DNA from: Candidatus Pacearchaeota archaeon CG10_big_fil_rev_8_21_14_0_10_32_14
GTDB taxonomy: Archaea > Nanobdellota > Nanobdellia > Pacearchaeales > GW2011-AR1
Length of the DNA: 15,652 nt
Assembly (NCBI GenBank): GCA_002763085.1
Contig: PFCY01000037.1
Span: 1 to 15,652 of the forward strand
Direction: 5' to 3'
Position numbers and translations under genes: made by a program. This document shows, one piece after another, positions 6,707 through 14,000 of the stretch; the stretch's first letter is position 1; every line of letters begins with the position of its first letter. The notes below the pieces were generated by a model. The model made no database searches. It saw nothing but the letters and a program-made list of their open reading frames with translations, and was not told the origin of the DNA.

Positions 6707-7705
6707 TTAGTCTTTTATTTTCTTTAGTTTAGATATAAAAAATCCTTCGGTATTGTTGTCTTGTGGATAAAACCTGCAGACGCTTGTTATTTTTGGATTG
6801 TATGTTTTATCTTGCCATTTATTTAATCCTGGTCTTGTTTTGAGTTCTTTAGGTAGAGATTTTTTTATGTCAACTATTTCAACTTTGTCTTTCCATCTCG
6901 ATTCTGTTAAGATATAATTCAGAACTTCTTCGTTTTCTTCTGGAGCATGTGTGCAAGTCGAATAAACTAATTCTCCTCCAATTTTTAAAACACTAATCGC
7001 AGATTCGATAAGGTGTTTTTGAACTTTACTTAAAGTCAATATTGTCCGAGGATTCCATATTTTATTTGTAATTGGGGTTGAACGAATTGTCCCTTCGCCT
7101 GAACAAGGAGCGTCAACTAATATTTTATCGAACTTAAAATCTGTCATTCTTTCTGAAAGATTTCTACATAATAAAACTCCGTCTTTTTTTGTGACTATAA
7201 CATTTGAAACGCCGCATCTTGAAGTGTTTGCTGTAAGAATTGTTAATCTTCCCATAGAAACTTCGTTTGCAACAATCAACCCTTCATTATTCATCATCGA
7301 CGCTATTTGCGTGGTTTTACTTCCTGGAGATGCGCATAGATCTAAAATTTTTTCACCGGATTTAGGAGATAGGACAATTGATGGAAGCATGCTCGCCAAT
7401 TCTTGAACGTAATAATATCCCAAAAGATGTTCTAAAGATCTACCTAATTCTCCAGGTAGAAGCAGTGAGTCAACAATCATAATCTCTGGATAGTCTTTGA
7501 AAGGGCATGAAAGTTTCCAGTTGTAATTTTTTTCGAGGCGTGATTTCAATACAGATGGAGAAATTTTTAGAGTATTGCATCTAATTGAACGTGACGGGTC
7601 TGTCTGGATTATATCAAAATAATCTTCAATATCTTTTTCATCTTTAAGAATGGATTTCATCCTTTGGATAAATTCTGGTTTTGGGTCATAATATTTTTTT
7701 GCCAT
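6707..7705 (-). CDS. NOL1/NOP2/Sun-family RNA cytosine-C5 methyltransferase
   Basis: A 332-aa SAM-dependent enzyme that makes m5C in tRNA or rRNA. Visible motifs: a pre-core helix LGYYYVQELASMLP (about 95-108), the SAM-binding loop ILDLCASPGSKTTQIA (120-135), motif IV DAPCSGEGT with Cys201, and motif VI YSTCTHAPEENEEV with the catalytic nucleophile Cys251. It lacks a fused RNA-binding PUA tail; that part is the next gene, joined TAA-ATG. An upstream in-frame ATG at 7834 would overlap the divergent membrane gene by 79 bp and skip the promoter. The ATG at 7705 lies exactly 25.5 bp from the TATA centre, so I use it. The exact RNA target cannot be read from the sequence. Confidence 0.92.
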   Translation of the reverse strand: MAKKYYDPKPEFIQRMKSILKDEKDIEDYFDIIQTDPSRSIRCNTLKISPSVLKSRLEKNYNWKLSCPFKDYPEIMIVDSLLLPGELGRSLEHLLGYYYVQELASMLPSIVLSPKSGEKILDLCASPGSKTTQIASMMNNEGLIVANEVSMGRLTILTANTSRCGVSNVIVTKKDGVLLCRNLSERMTDFKFDKILVDAPCSGEGTIRSTPITNKIWNPRTILTLSKVQKHLIESAISVLKIGGELVYSTCTHAPEENEEVLNYILTESRWKDKVEIVDIKKSLPKELKTRPGLNKWQDKTYNPKITSVCRFYPQDNNTEGFFISKLKKIKD

Positions 7706-7725
7706 AAAAGAAGCTATAAAGTAAT

Positions 7726-7735
7726 CTTTATAAAG
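7726..7735. promoter_or_regulatory. Palindromic TATA box shared by two divergent leaderless genes
   Basis: CTTTATAAAG is a perfect 10-bp palindrome centred at 7730.5. The methyltransferase ATG begins at 7705 (minus strand) and the membrane-protein ATG at 7756 (plus strand), each exactly 25.5 bp away, and the whole spacer is 50 bp. A symmetric box at this spacing can place the transcription start on the first base of both start codons. Confidence 0.75.
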
Positions 7736-7755
7736 AATTTCTTCTTGATTAATAT

Positions 7756-8763
7756 ATGAAAAAGAAGGCAGAAGTTGAGAAAAAGTTAGAGATGAAGATA
7801 GACAAGGAATTTGGAGATGTTTTTTCTGAATCATTCGAACAATATAAACTAAATTTCAAATTATTTTTTAAATTATATTTTTGGCTTTATTTTATACCAT
7901 TATTAATTGCTATTATGATCATAGGATATATAATGATTGGACTTTTAGTCAGTATTCTTGGAAGTGGTGCACTCCAAACAATTGTATCTGGACAGAACAC
8001 AGGAGAATTCGGAAATGCATTTAATAAGAGCACTTTAAGTCTGACATCGGTTTTTTCAATGACGGGGAATACTATTAATCAGAATCTTGAATCATCCTCT
8101 TCATTACTCTTTACCTTTATGTTGGCTATTTTATTATTTGTACTTATTTTTAGTATTATACAAATTTTGTTGTATGGAGCAATCATTTATGTGGTTAATA
8201 ATAATAAGAATGGAAAAATGACTTTTGGAGAAGCGTTTAATGGAGGAAAAAAATATTTTTGGAAACTGGCCGGAGGATTTTGTGTTATACTTGCAATTCT
8301 TGTTGGTGTTTTAATTGCAGGGATTATTATGATAGTTATTGGTGCTTTACTTGGATCAATAGGAATTATCCTAATCATATTTAGTGTACTTGCGATGATT
8401 GGATTTTTTATTTATTTCACAATATTGTTTATGTTTTTTCCATATTCTATTGCTATTGATAATGCAAAAGTCATAGATTCTTTTAAGAGAAGCAGAGGTG
8501 TGGTCAAGGGGAGATGGTGGAAAGTGTTCGGTTATTTTTGTCTACTTATGTTAATCATGATAGGAGTTTACTTGGTTTACGCTATAATAAGTAATATCGT
8601 CGGTGTATTTATGGGGATTTTTATTTTAATTAATTTAATTCTTGGGCTTATTGTAGCAGGATTTTTAATTGCAGTATTGAACAGTTTATGGAATTTAGTC
8701 ATCATGCCTTTTATGAATCTCTTCTTAAATAATTTTTATATTGAACTTAAAAAAAGAAAGTAA
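7756..8763 (+). CDS. Multi-pass membrane protein of unknown function
   Basis: A 335-aa protein with a Lys/Glu-rich cytoplasmic N terminus (1-40) and about six hydrophobic helices, roughly at 44-68, 117-147, 172-198, 202-228, 256-280 and 283-310. A Ser/Thr/Asn-rich loop (70-115) lies between the first two. A segment after the fourth helix, FFPYSIAIDNAKVIDSFKRS, then KGRWWKVFGYF, resembles the repeated membrane domain found in uncharacterised archaeal DUF families and in the glycerophosphodiester phosphodiesterase membrane domain; no enzymatic domain is attached. Function is not assigned. It is transcribed from the shared palindromic promoter, and its TAA abuts the stop of the convergent kinase gene with no bases between. 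Confidence 0.8.
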   Translation: MKKKAEVEKKLEMKIDKEFGDVFSESFEQYKLNFKLFFKLYFWLYFIPLLIAIMIIGYIMIGLLVSILGSGALQTIVSGQNTGEFGNAFNKSTLSLTSVFSMTGNTINQNLESSSSLLFTFMLAILLFVLIFSIIQILLYGAIIYVVNNNKNGKMTFGEAFNGGKKYFWKLAGGFCVILAILVGVLIAGIIMIVIGALLGSIGIILIIFSVLAMIGFFIYFTILFMFFPYSIAIDNAKVIDSFKRSRGVVKGRWWKVFGYFCLLMLIMIGVYLVYAIISNIVGVFMGIFILINLILGLIVAGFLIAVLNSLWNLVIMPFMNLFLNNFYIELKKRK

Positions 8764-9828
8764 TCAGTTAAGAGGAATTCTTACTCTTACACCAAAAGTC
8801 TTGTATCCTTCTAAATCCGATGCATGTTCATATCCGAAAGATTCAACTCCCGAATAGTCGTCTTTTCGAAGAGGGAGGTCGTATGTTTCAAGAATTCCAT
8901 CTAAACTAGAAACTATACTCTGGACGAAAGGAAAACCAAGTCCGCTGCCTAGTCCAAAATTAGTCCTCTCTTTTTTATTAGCATGAAGATTTTCAACAAT
9001 GTATTCTAAATGCTCTGAGTTATTTTTTATTCCTTGATAAATTATAGACTCTTCGGGGGAGAACGCAACTGCATTTCCGAACAGAGTTCCTGTTACGGCG
9101 CTAAAAACACTTTTGTTAAACGGTAAAACTAAGGAATTTGCTTCATCCTCTTTATACATAAGTTCAAGTCCTATTTTATTATCTTTAAGTAATTCATCGT
9201 AAAATATTGCGTTGACACGTAAAATCTTTTTAAGATCAACCGATTCAATATCTCTTTTCAAATTTTCTTTAGAGAGACCACTTAAATAAAGAAGTCCTGT
9301 CAGATCAGACATATTTGAAAGACCTTGCCTTATTCTTGAGATCATTTCTTTTGCGTTTTCAAAATCACTACTATCTATCATCTTTTCGGAAAGATATGTC
9401 AAAGCGTGCGCTGATGATATTGGAGATTTTAATTCATGGACTAACATATTTTTTATTCTTTCATTTTCATTCACTCTTCTTTGTAAATTTTGATGAGTAA
9501 ATGCATGATCGAGCGCTTCTGAAACTGTCCTTGCATATTCTTCAAAGAAAATATTTTCTTTTGGAGTGAGTTCTTGTTGAGACGGGGTAAGCGGAACTAA
9601 AAACCCGTAATTTTCTCCTTCTTTTGATAATGGAAGACCGTGTTTGTTGTCAATCGTTGCAGTGTAACCTGATTCGCTTAAGACTCTCATAGCGTTCCGT
9701 TTAATTTCCATAGGATCGTGAGTTGTTCTGTTGAGTTCGTTTAGTGTTTGAAGAGTTGCGGTGAGTTTAGCGCCTAAGCTATCTGCGAGCCTTCTTTGAC
9801 GTTTTAGTTTTTTATCAATATTTTTCAT
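8764..9828 (-). CDS. Soluble sensor histidine kinase
   Basis: A 354-aa protein without membrane helices. Residues about 25-115 form a compact GAF-like sensor region bounded by helices. The dimerisation/phosphoacceptor helix carries HELKSP with the predicted phosphorylated His131. The ATPase domain shows an N box with Asn252 (LFGNAVAFSPEES) and a G2 box GLGSGLGFPFVQSIV (292-306). The usual DxGxG segment (G1) reads YIVENLHANK, so Asp is Glu and the glycines are absent; ATP binding may be weaker or changed. No receiver or output gene is adjacent, so it is an orphan. The intracellular signal is unknown. The start at 9828 lacks a clear TATA box at the usual distance; a short leader from the region near 9873 is likely. 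Confidence 0.85.
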   Translation of the reverse strand: MKNIDKKLKRQRRLADSLGAKLTATLQTLNELNRTTHDPMEIKRNAMRVLSESGYTATIDNKHGLPLSKEGENYGFLVPLTPSQQELTPKENIFFEEYARTVSEALDHAFTHQNLQRRVNENERIKNMLVHELKSPISSAHALTYLSEKMIDSSDFENAKEMISRIRQGLSNMSDLTGLLYLSGLSKENLKRDIESVDLKKILRVNAIFYDELLKDNKIGLELMYKEDEANSLVLPFNKSVFSAVTGTLFGNAVAFSPEESIIYQGIKNNSEHLEYIVENLHANKKERTNFGLGSGLGFPFVQSIVSSLDGILETYDLPLRKDDYSGVESFGYEHASDLEGYKTFGVRVRIPLN

Positions 9829-9864
9829 GTAGCAGCATTCTGGTATATGGTTTAGTTCGGTAAT

Positions 9865-9885
9865 ATAGTCTAAATTAGAGACTAT
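9865..9885. promoter_or_regulatory. Inverted repeat in the histidine-kinase promoter
   Basis: ATAGTCT (9865-9871) and AGACTAT (9879-9885) are perfect complements around AAATTAG. On the minus strand the centre reads CTAATTT, which could be the TATA region for the kinase gene about 45 bp from its ATG. A dimeric regulator overlapping the box is a reasonable guess. The rest of 9829-10042 is A+T-rich spacer. Confidence 0.4.
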
Positions 9886-9979
9886 CTTCAGAATGTAAAA
9901 TTTTCAAGTTGAGGTGTTTTTTAAATCTTGTGGATATATAGGCTCTGTTGAAAATCTTTTCTTAGAAATTTTTTAAATA

Positions 9980-10021
9980 GTTACTTTTATTAAATGGTAA
10001 CATCGTGAAAAGATTTATAAA
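9980..10021 (+). promoter_or_regulatory. Promoter and GTTAC/GTAAC inverted repeat of the gene at 10043
   Basis: TTTATAAA (10014-10021, centre 10017.5) is exactly 25.5 bp before the ATG at 10043, so the mRNA should be leaderless. Upstream, GTTAC (9980-9984) and GTAAC (9997-10001) form an inverted repeat. A GTAAC motif sits at almost the same distance from the TATA box in the promoter of the gene at 13496. Confidence 0.55.
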
Positions 10022-10042
10022 TATCATATTTCTCCTTGGAAT

Positions 10043-10891
10043 ATGAAAACACAATTTCAAGGAAAACCCTTAATAGACGTTAAAGGAATACCGCAAGTGG
10101 ATCTTCTTCAAGGAGAATATGGAAGAGAAGTTCTAGGTGAATATTTAGAAATTGTTAATTCTGATTATGGCGCTAATTCAGCTCTTCATGTATTTAGATA
10201 TAACAAAAAAACAGGAACTATAGAAGGTTCAAATTCTTATGCGGTCGCTTTACTCAATCAAAGAGTGTTAAAACCTCAAGGAATAAGAACGGCTTCCTTT
10301 ATCGATTTAGAAAAGATAATTGGAGTGAATAGAGATGACTTGCAATTAAGAGGAACATATGAAGACGTTGCTTTAGTTTTAAGGAGTGAATCAGATCCAA
10401 ATTCTTATTTAGCTAAAAATCTTATGGAGCAAGTAGAAGCAAGAAATCCTAAACAGAAATTTCCAGTTATGATTAATCTTTACGATATAAGTTTAGAAAA
10501 AGATGCCGATGCGCCAAAAGGTTTAACTTTTGTATTAAATGGAGATGCATCTATAATTTACGCTCCAGTTTTAGAAGGAAAAAATAGTTCAAAGAATTTT
10601 TCATCCCTTGATGAAAACGGTCTTCCTATTCTAGATAAAAATGCTTCAAGAATTCTGTATACTAATGATTCTGGACTTTCGGAGGCGTATTTGTACTGGG
10701 ATCTCGTCTTTGGCTCTCACTGTGAGTATTTGGCTAGTTCCGGCTCGTTTGGCAGGGTGGTCTTTGTCGCCGAAGGCGACGCAAAACCTTTTTAAGCTTA
10801 TTCATTAAAACTTAAAGAAGAAAAAGAGAATCTAATCAGAGAAATTGAAAAAAGATATCCAGAAGCGCAAAGAATCTTGATAGGAAAATAA
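10043..10891 (+). pseudogene. Unknown protein gene interrupted by a G+C-rich insertion with a stop codon
   Basis: The open frame from ATG 10043 gives 250 residues ending at TAA 10793-10795. The last 35 residues (LYWDLVFGSHCEYLASSGSF onward) come from G+C-rich DNA unlike the rest. Immediately after the stop, in the same frame, lies AYSLKLKEEKENLIREIEKR followed by YPEAQRILIGK and TAA at 10889-10891. The residues AY (GCGTAT, 10685-10690; GCTTAT, 10796-10801) occur on both sides, so removing 111 bp restores a 246-codon frame, ...LSEAY-SLKLKEEK.... The native protein is not a family I recognise; it looks soluble and mixed alpha/beta with a helical tail. The present product, if made, has a replaced C terminus. 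The repaired stop lies 19 bp from the convergent polB stop. Confidence 0.7.
10691..10801 (+). mobile_element. 111-bp G+C-rich insertion with terminal hairpin
   Basis: About half of its bases are G or C (55 of 111), far above the surroundings. Its length is a multiple of three, and the likely boundary is a short duplication (GCGTAT/GCTTAT). It contains a perfect hairpin, GTCGCC-GAA-GGCGAC (10766-10780), followed by CCTTTTT, which looks like an intrinsic-terminator shape. TTTG recurs at 10690, 10709, 10729, 10748 and 10763, roughly every 19-20 bases for the first four. No protein typical of transposition is encoded, so it would have to be a non-autonomous element. Confidence 0.5.
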
Positions 10892-10910
10892 TTAAAAATT
10901 AATTTAATTC

Positions 10911-13358
10911 CTAAAAATCAAGTTTTTTTTGTTTGCTTGAAGCGAGTTCTTCTTCTATATTCACGTTCAGAACAGCGAAAATATTTTCCACGCTGGGAAT
11001 AATTTGTTTATTCATGTAATAGTCTATGTCATAATCAAAATCATCAAATTCATTTATGAGTTTTGCTTGATCTCGAATTGGACCTTTTTTCGATTTTTCT
11101 TTTGTATCTGCTATGAAATATTCAATTAAAGTCCCCATAGAAACGGGGAGACCTTCTTTAAGCATTTTTCTTGCAATAATAACATGGGGAGTTGATGCTT
11201 TATATTCATCGAGCGGTTTTTTTAATTGGGTCTTGATTATAAGGAGGTTCTTGTCGATTTCTTTTGCTCTTAATTTTTTTGTGATTTCTTTCACATATTT
11301 TAATGCTTTAGTCTGATCGCCGTCATCAAGAATCATTTTGAGGATTTTACTCTGTGTATCTCTTGCAAGTGTGCACCAATCTCTTCTGACTGTTTCAAAT
11401 CCTCTTATTTTTAATTTACCTTCATAATTCATTAATGCGTATTTTTTCTTTGCGCCAAAATCACCAGATCTTTTTGTAACAAAAATTCCTCTCCTGTAAA
11501 AATCTTCTAGTTCCAGTTCCATAATTCCAGGGAGTTCTTTGTTTAAGGATTTAAGAAAATCTAATGTTTCATTTTTTGAATATTTATTTAAGAGAAGAGC
11601 AATTGAATCTGTATCGGAATAGATGGTCTGAAATCCCGCAGAATTTATTTTAGCAATTATTTTTTGGATGTAGTCCCGACTTAATGCTGTTGTTGCACCT
11701 TGAGATTCGTAGCTGTAATATCGCGCTCCGAAAAATCCAAGATATCCATAAGAAGAATTTGCTAGGACTTTGTAGGCGGCGGAGCGAGCTTTTATCAGGG
11801 GATCGTCTTTATGTGAAGTCTTAAGCAAGTGTTTTGCTTCTTTCCTTTTTGCAATAATCTCTTCAAGTAAAATTGGGAAGAATCCTTTTTCTTTAGAAAA
11901 ATAATATTTAATTCCCTCGACGTCAACTTCTGTATGTTTACTTGGAGAGAAATCTTTGGGTTTTTTGTTTCCTAATAAAGTTGAAGCCGATAAGTTAAAT
12001 GATACAATTATTGAAGGCCAGTAGCTCGTGAAATCAAACATCGCCAAGTTCTCGTAAAGTTTTGGGATGGGTTGGAGGACAAATGCACCGACGTTCCGTT
12101 CTTTTAAGCGGCGTACAGAAATCTCTGAATGAGAAGGTCTTGGGATTGCGATTTCGTTGAAACGTTTTAAGTTATGGATTATATAATCTTCCACGTGTCG
12201 TGACATACCGTCGCGTGAAACATCATAGAGAGGTTCCTGCATCACTTCAGTAAAACCTACTAAGTCTATCCAGATTTTTTCAAAAAGTTTGTAAGTCAAG
12301 ATTGAATCTTGAAGATTATAAATAAAATATTCTCGCCATTCATGGTCTTTGATTTGGGCAGATTTTTTTCCTCTGTGCTCGACATTTATTTTTTCTTCTC
12401 CTAAAAGTTCTTTACTCACTTCATTTAAAGATAAAGTTTCGGATTCCATGTATTGCGCGTAAGCAGTCTGTATAAAACGAAAAATGTCTATGTGGACTAT
12501 ACCTTTAATTGATGCGTTCATCATTCGACCTCTTGAAAATAATATTCTCGATCTTTCCGGGCCGAGTTTTTGAGGGACTCTTATTTTTTCTGCTCTTGCT
12601 CTTATATATGGCAAGTCAAAGTTATCAGAAAAATATCCTGTTAAAATATCCGGTTTTTCTTTGTTTATGATTTCGAAAAATGCTTCGAGCATGTCAGCCT
12701 CGTCTTTAAAGAATTCGACATTTTCAATTTTTGATTTGTTGTGCTTCCAAGTCAAAACTTTTTTTATATTGCTTGTTACAACTGAGATCATCAAAATTGG
12801 ACCTTTTCCGATCTCAAATTCTTCTGTTTCTATATCAAAAGCCATAATTTTCGGAGAAAACATCTCTTGTGATTTTGATTCCAATACTGTTTCGAGCTTA
12901 ATGACAAAGTCTGTTTCAATTGATAAATCGAGTCCTTGGAATTCTGAAGAATTATTTAATGTTTCTCCTGAGATATCGTATTTTTTTAGAGGTTTAATAT
13001 CTTTTTCTATGATATATCTTGTTATCTGGGAAATGTCTGTTTCAAGAATTTGCGCTTCTCCGTCTAAAACTAATAAATCCTCCGTCAAAGTTTTGAATTC
13101 TTTATGCTGTGAAAAAATCTGGAGCGCGCTCACTTTTTTACCAAGATAGTTTTTGTTCACTAATCTAGATTTTATGTTTTTTTTATTCAGAGATTTTATT
13201 ATTTTATCTGATTTTTCTGAAAGAACGTAGAAGAAATTATCGATGTAATCGAGAATACAGACAGTCTTTTTTTGGCTTGTGCGCCCGTAAATTTTTATGA
13301 TGTCTTTATTATTTATTTCTACTGTATCATAATCAATGGGGTAAAATTCTAGTTTCAT
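10911..13358 (-). CDS. polB: Family B DNA polymerase
   Basis: An 815-aa replicative-type polymerase with proofreading. Exonuclease motifs: FDIETEE (Asp175, Glu177), GYFSDNFDLP (Asn246, Asp248) and YNLQDSILTY (Tyr347, Asp351). Polymerase motifs: A, FDFTSYWPSI with Asp442; B, KVLANSSYGYLG (530-541); C, YSDTDS with Asp582/Asp584. Motif A is unusual: DFxSLYPSI is expected, and the ribose-discriminating steric-gate Tyr is Trp447. The protein ends KQKKLDF, a minimal PCNA-interacting tail. An ATG at 13376 lies only 8.5 bp from the TATA centre at 13384.5, too close to be transcribed, so the ATG at 13358 (26.5 bp) is chosen; it begins MKLEFYPIDYDT. Length and motif order are normal for archaeal PolB. 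Confidence 0.96.
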   Translation of the reverse strand: MKLEFYPIDYDTVEINNKDIIKIYGRTSQKKTVCILDYIDNFFYVLSEKSDKIIKSLNKKNIKSRLVNKNYLGKKVSALQIFSQHKEFKTLTEDLLVLDGEAQILETDISQITRYIIEKDIKPLKKYDISGETLNNSSEFQGLDLSIETDFVIKLETVLESKSQEMFSPKIMAFDIETEEFEIGKGPILMISVVTSNIKKVLTWKHNKSKIENVEFFKDEADMLEAFFEIINKEKPDILTGYFSDNFDLPYIRARAEKIRVPQKLGPERSRILFSRGRMMNASIKGIVHIDIFRFIQTAYAQYMESETLSLNEVSKELLGEEKINVEHRGKKSAQIKDHEWREYFIYNLQDSILTYKLFEKIWIDLVGFTEVMQEPLYDVSRDGMSRHVEDYIIHNLKRFNEIAIPRPSHSEISVRRLKERNVGAFVLQPIPKLYENLAMFDFTSYWPSIIVSFNLSASTLLGNKKPKDFSPSKHTEVDVEGIKYYFSKEKGFFPILLEEIIAKRKEAKHLLKTSHKDDPLIKARSAAYKVLANSSYGYLGFFGARYYSYESQGATTALSRDYIQKIIAKINSAGFQTIYSDTDSIALLLNKYSKNETLDFLKSLNKELPGIMELELEDFYRRGIFVTKRSGDFGAKKKYALMNYEGKLKIRGFETVRRDWCTLARDTQSKILKMILDDGDQTKALKYVKEITKKLRAKEIDKNLLIIKTQLKKPLDEYKASTPHVIIARKMLKEGLPVSMGTLIEYFIADTKEKSKKGPIRDQAKLINEFDDFDYDIDYYMNKQIIPSVENIFAVLNVNIEEELASSKQKKLDF

Positions 13359-13380
13359 TAAACAGACAAGAATCAAATAA

Positions 13381-13388
13381 ATTTAAAG
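13381..13388 (-). promoter_or_regulatory. TATA box of polB
   Basis: On the minus strand CTTTAAAT, centred at 13384.5, is 26.5 bp from the ATG at 13358. It decides that start over the ATG at 13376 and predicts a leaderless polB mRNA. Confidence 0.6.
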
Positions 13389-13419
13389 GTGACGGTTTGA
13401 TTCCCTTTGAGTATTATGT

Positions 13420-13456
13420 GTAACTATATAGTAACTACATACGAAAGGTTTAAATA
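13420..13456 (+). promoter_or_regulatory. Promoter of the gene at 13496 with GTAACTA direct repeats
   Basis: GTAACTA occurs at 13420-13426 and 13431-13437, 11 bp apart, about one helical turn; the overlap region ACTATATAGT (13423-13432) is a perfect palindrome. TTTAAATA (13449-13456, centre 13452.5) is the TATA box and predicts transcription from about 13478. Two proteins binding side by side on one DNA face would fit this spacing. Confidence 0.5.
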
Positions 13457-13484
13457 TTCTAAAGTTTTATCAGAATTAATAGAA

Positions 13485-13499
13485 ATGAGGATAATATGA
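13485..13499 (+). other. Four-codon upstream mini-ORF overlapping the next start codon
   Basis: ATG AGG ATA ATA TGA encodes MRII and its stop overlaps the main start as ATGA (13496-13499). It begins about 7 nt after the predicted transcription start. The same bases contain GAGG, 5 nt before the main ATG, which can act as a Shine-Dalgarno site; that simpler role is equally likely. Confidence 0.35.
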
Positions 13500-13918
13500 C
13501 AGATACAACTCAAAAAGACTATAGTGAAATGTTTCGGACAGCTTATGCTAGCCAAGATGCTTCTGCTTATAGAAAGGCAGTTTTAGAAAGTGGAGAAGAT
13601 GATTTTGATATTAGTTTATTCGAAAGAGCCGAAGCTGATAGGATTTTTGAAAGAAATAGGGCGCATGGAATAAGAAGTGAAGGTGCGAGAAACAATTCAG
13701 TTAGAAGACTTGTCGATGCATTGCATGATGTTAAAACGTACATAATCGATCGGGGTCTTCCGCTTTATGAGTATCCTGACTGGATAAGGGGATATCTTAG
13801 AGATCATGGAATAAATTATGTTTTTCATGAAGGAGAAAAAAGAAGTGTTAAGGAAATGGATGGAGTTCAATTGATGTTTTATATTACTAGAAGGATTTCT
13901 GAGTATGATGTAAAGTAG
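13496..13918 (+). CDS. Unknown charged protein, 140 aa
   Basis: The protein starts MTDTTQKDYSEMFRTAYASQ and is rich in Asp, Glu and Arg; it seems soluble and mostly helical, with a central RNNSVRRLVDALHDVKTYII segment and a C-terminal QLMFYITRRISEYDVK. I see no recognisable catalytic or metal-binding motif. Unlike most genes here it should have a short leader, about 18 nt, with GAGG before the ATG. It lies between polB (divergent) and fen (same strand, after a 343-bp gap holding a gene remnant), so a link with replication is possible but only from position. Confidence 0.7.
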   Translation: MTDTTQKDYSEMFRTAYASQDASAYRKAVLESGEDDFDISLFERAEADRIFERNRAHGIRSEGARNNSVRRLVDALHDVKTYIIDRGLPLYEYPDWIRGYLRDHGINYVFHEGEKRSVKEMDGVQLMFYITRRISEYDVK

Positions 13919-14000
13919 AAATTGATGTTAGACTAATTTCATTATAAAATATGTAACAACAATCTTATCATAATTTTTTAATCTCTTTTGGTTTTCATAT

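Noticed and set aside
7706..7834. Longer N terminus for the RNA methyltransferase (ATG at 7834)
   Set aside because: It would overlap the divergent membrane-protein gene and include the shared promoter; its peptide is unlike the family, and the ATG at 7705 has the standard TATA spacing.
10793..10795. Recoding of the internal stop in the gene at 10043
   Set aside because: The codon is TAA, not the TAG used for pyrrolysine, and it lies in inserted foreign-looking DNA; disruption is simpler.
12661..13149. A 162-aa forward frame inside polB
   Set aside because: It is antisense to the exonuclease domain of polB, with a Ser/Phe/Ile-rich composition typical of a shadow frame.
13359..13376. Six extra residues (MILVCL) at the start of PolB
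   Set aside because: The ATG at 13376 is only 8.5 bp from the TATA centre, so it would not be on the transcript.
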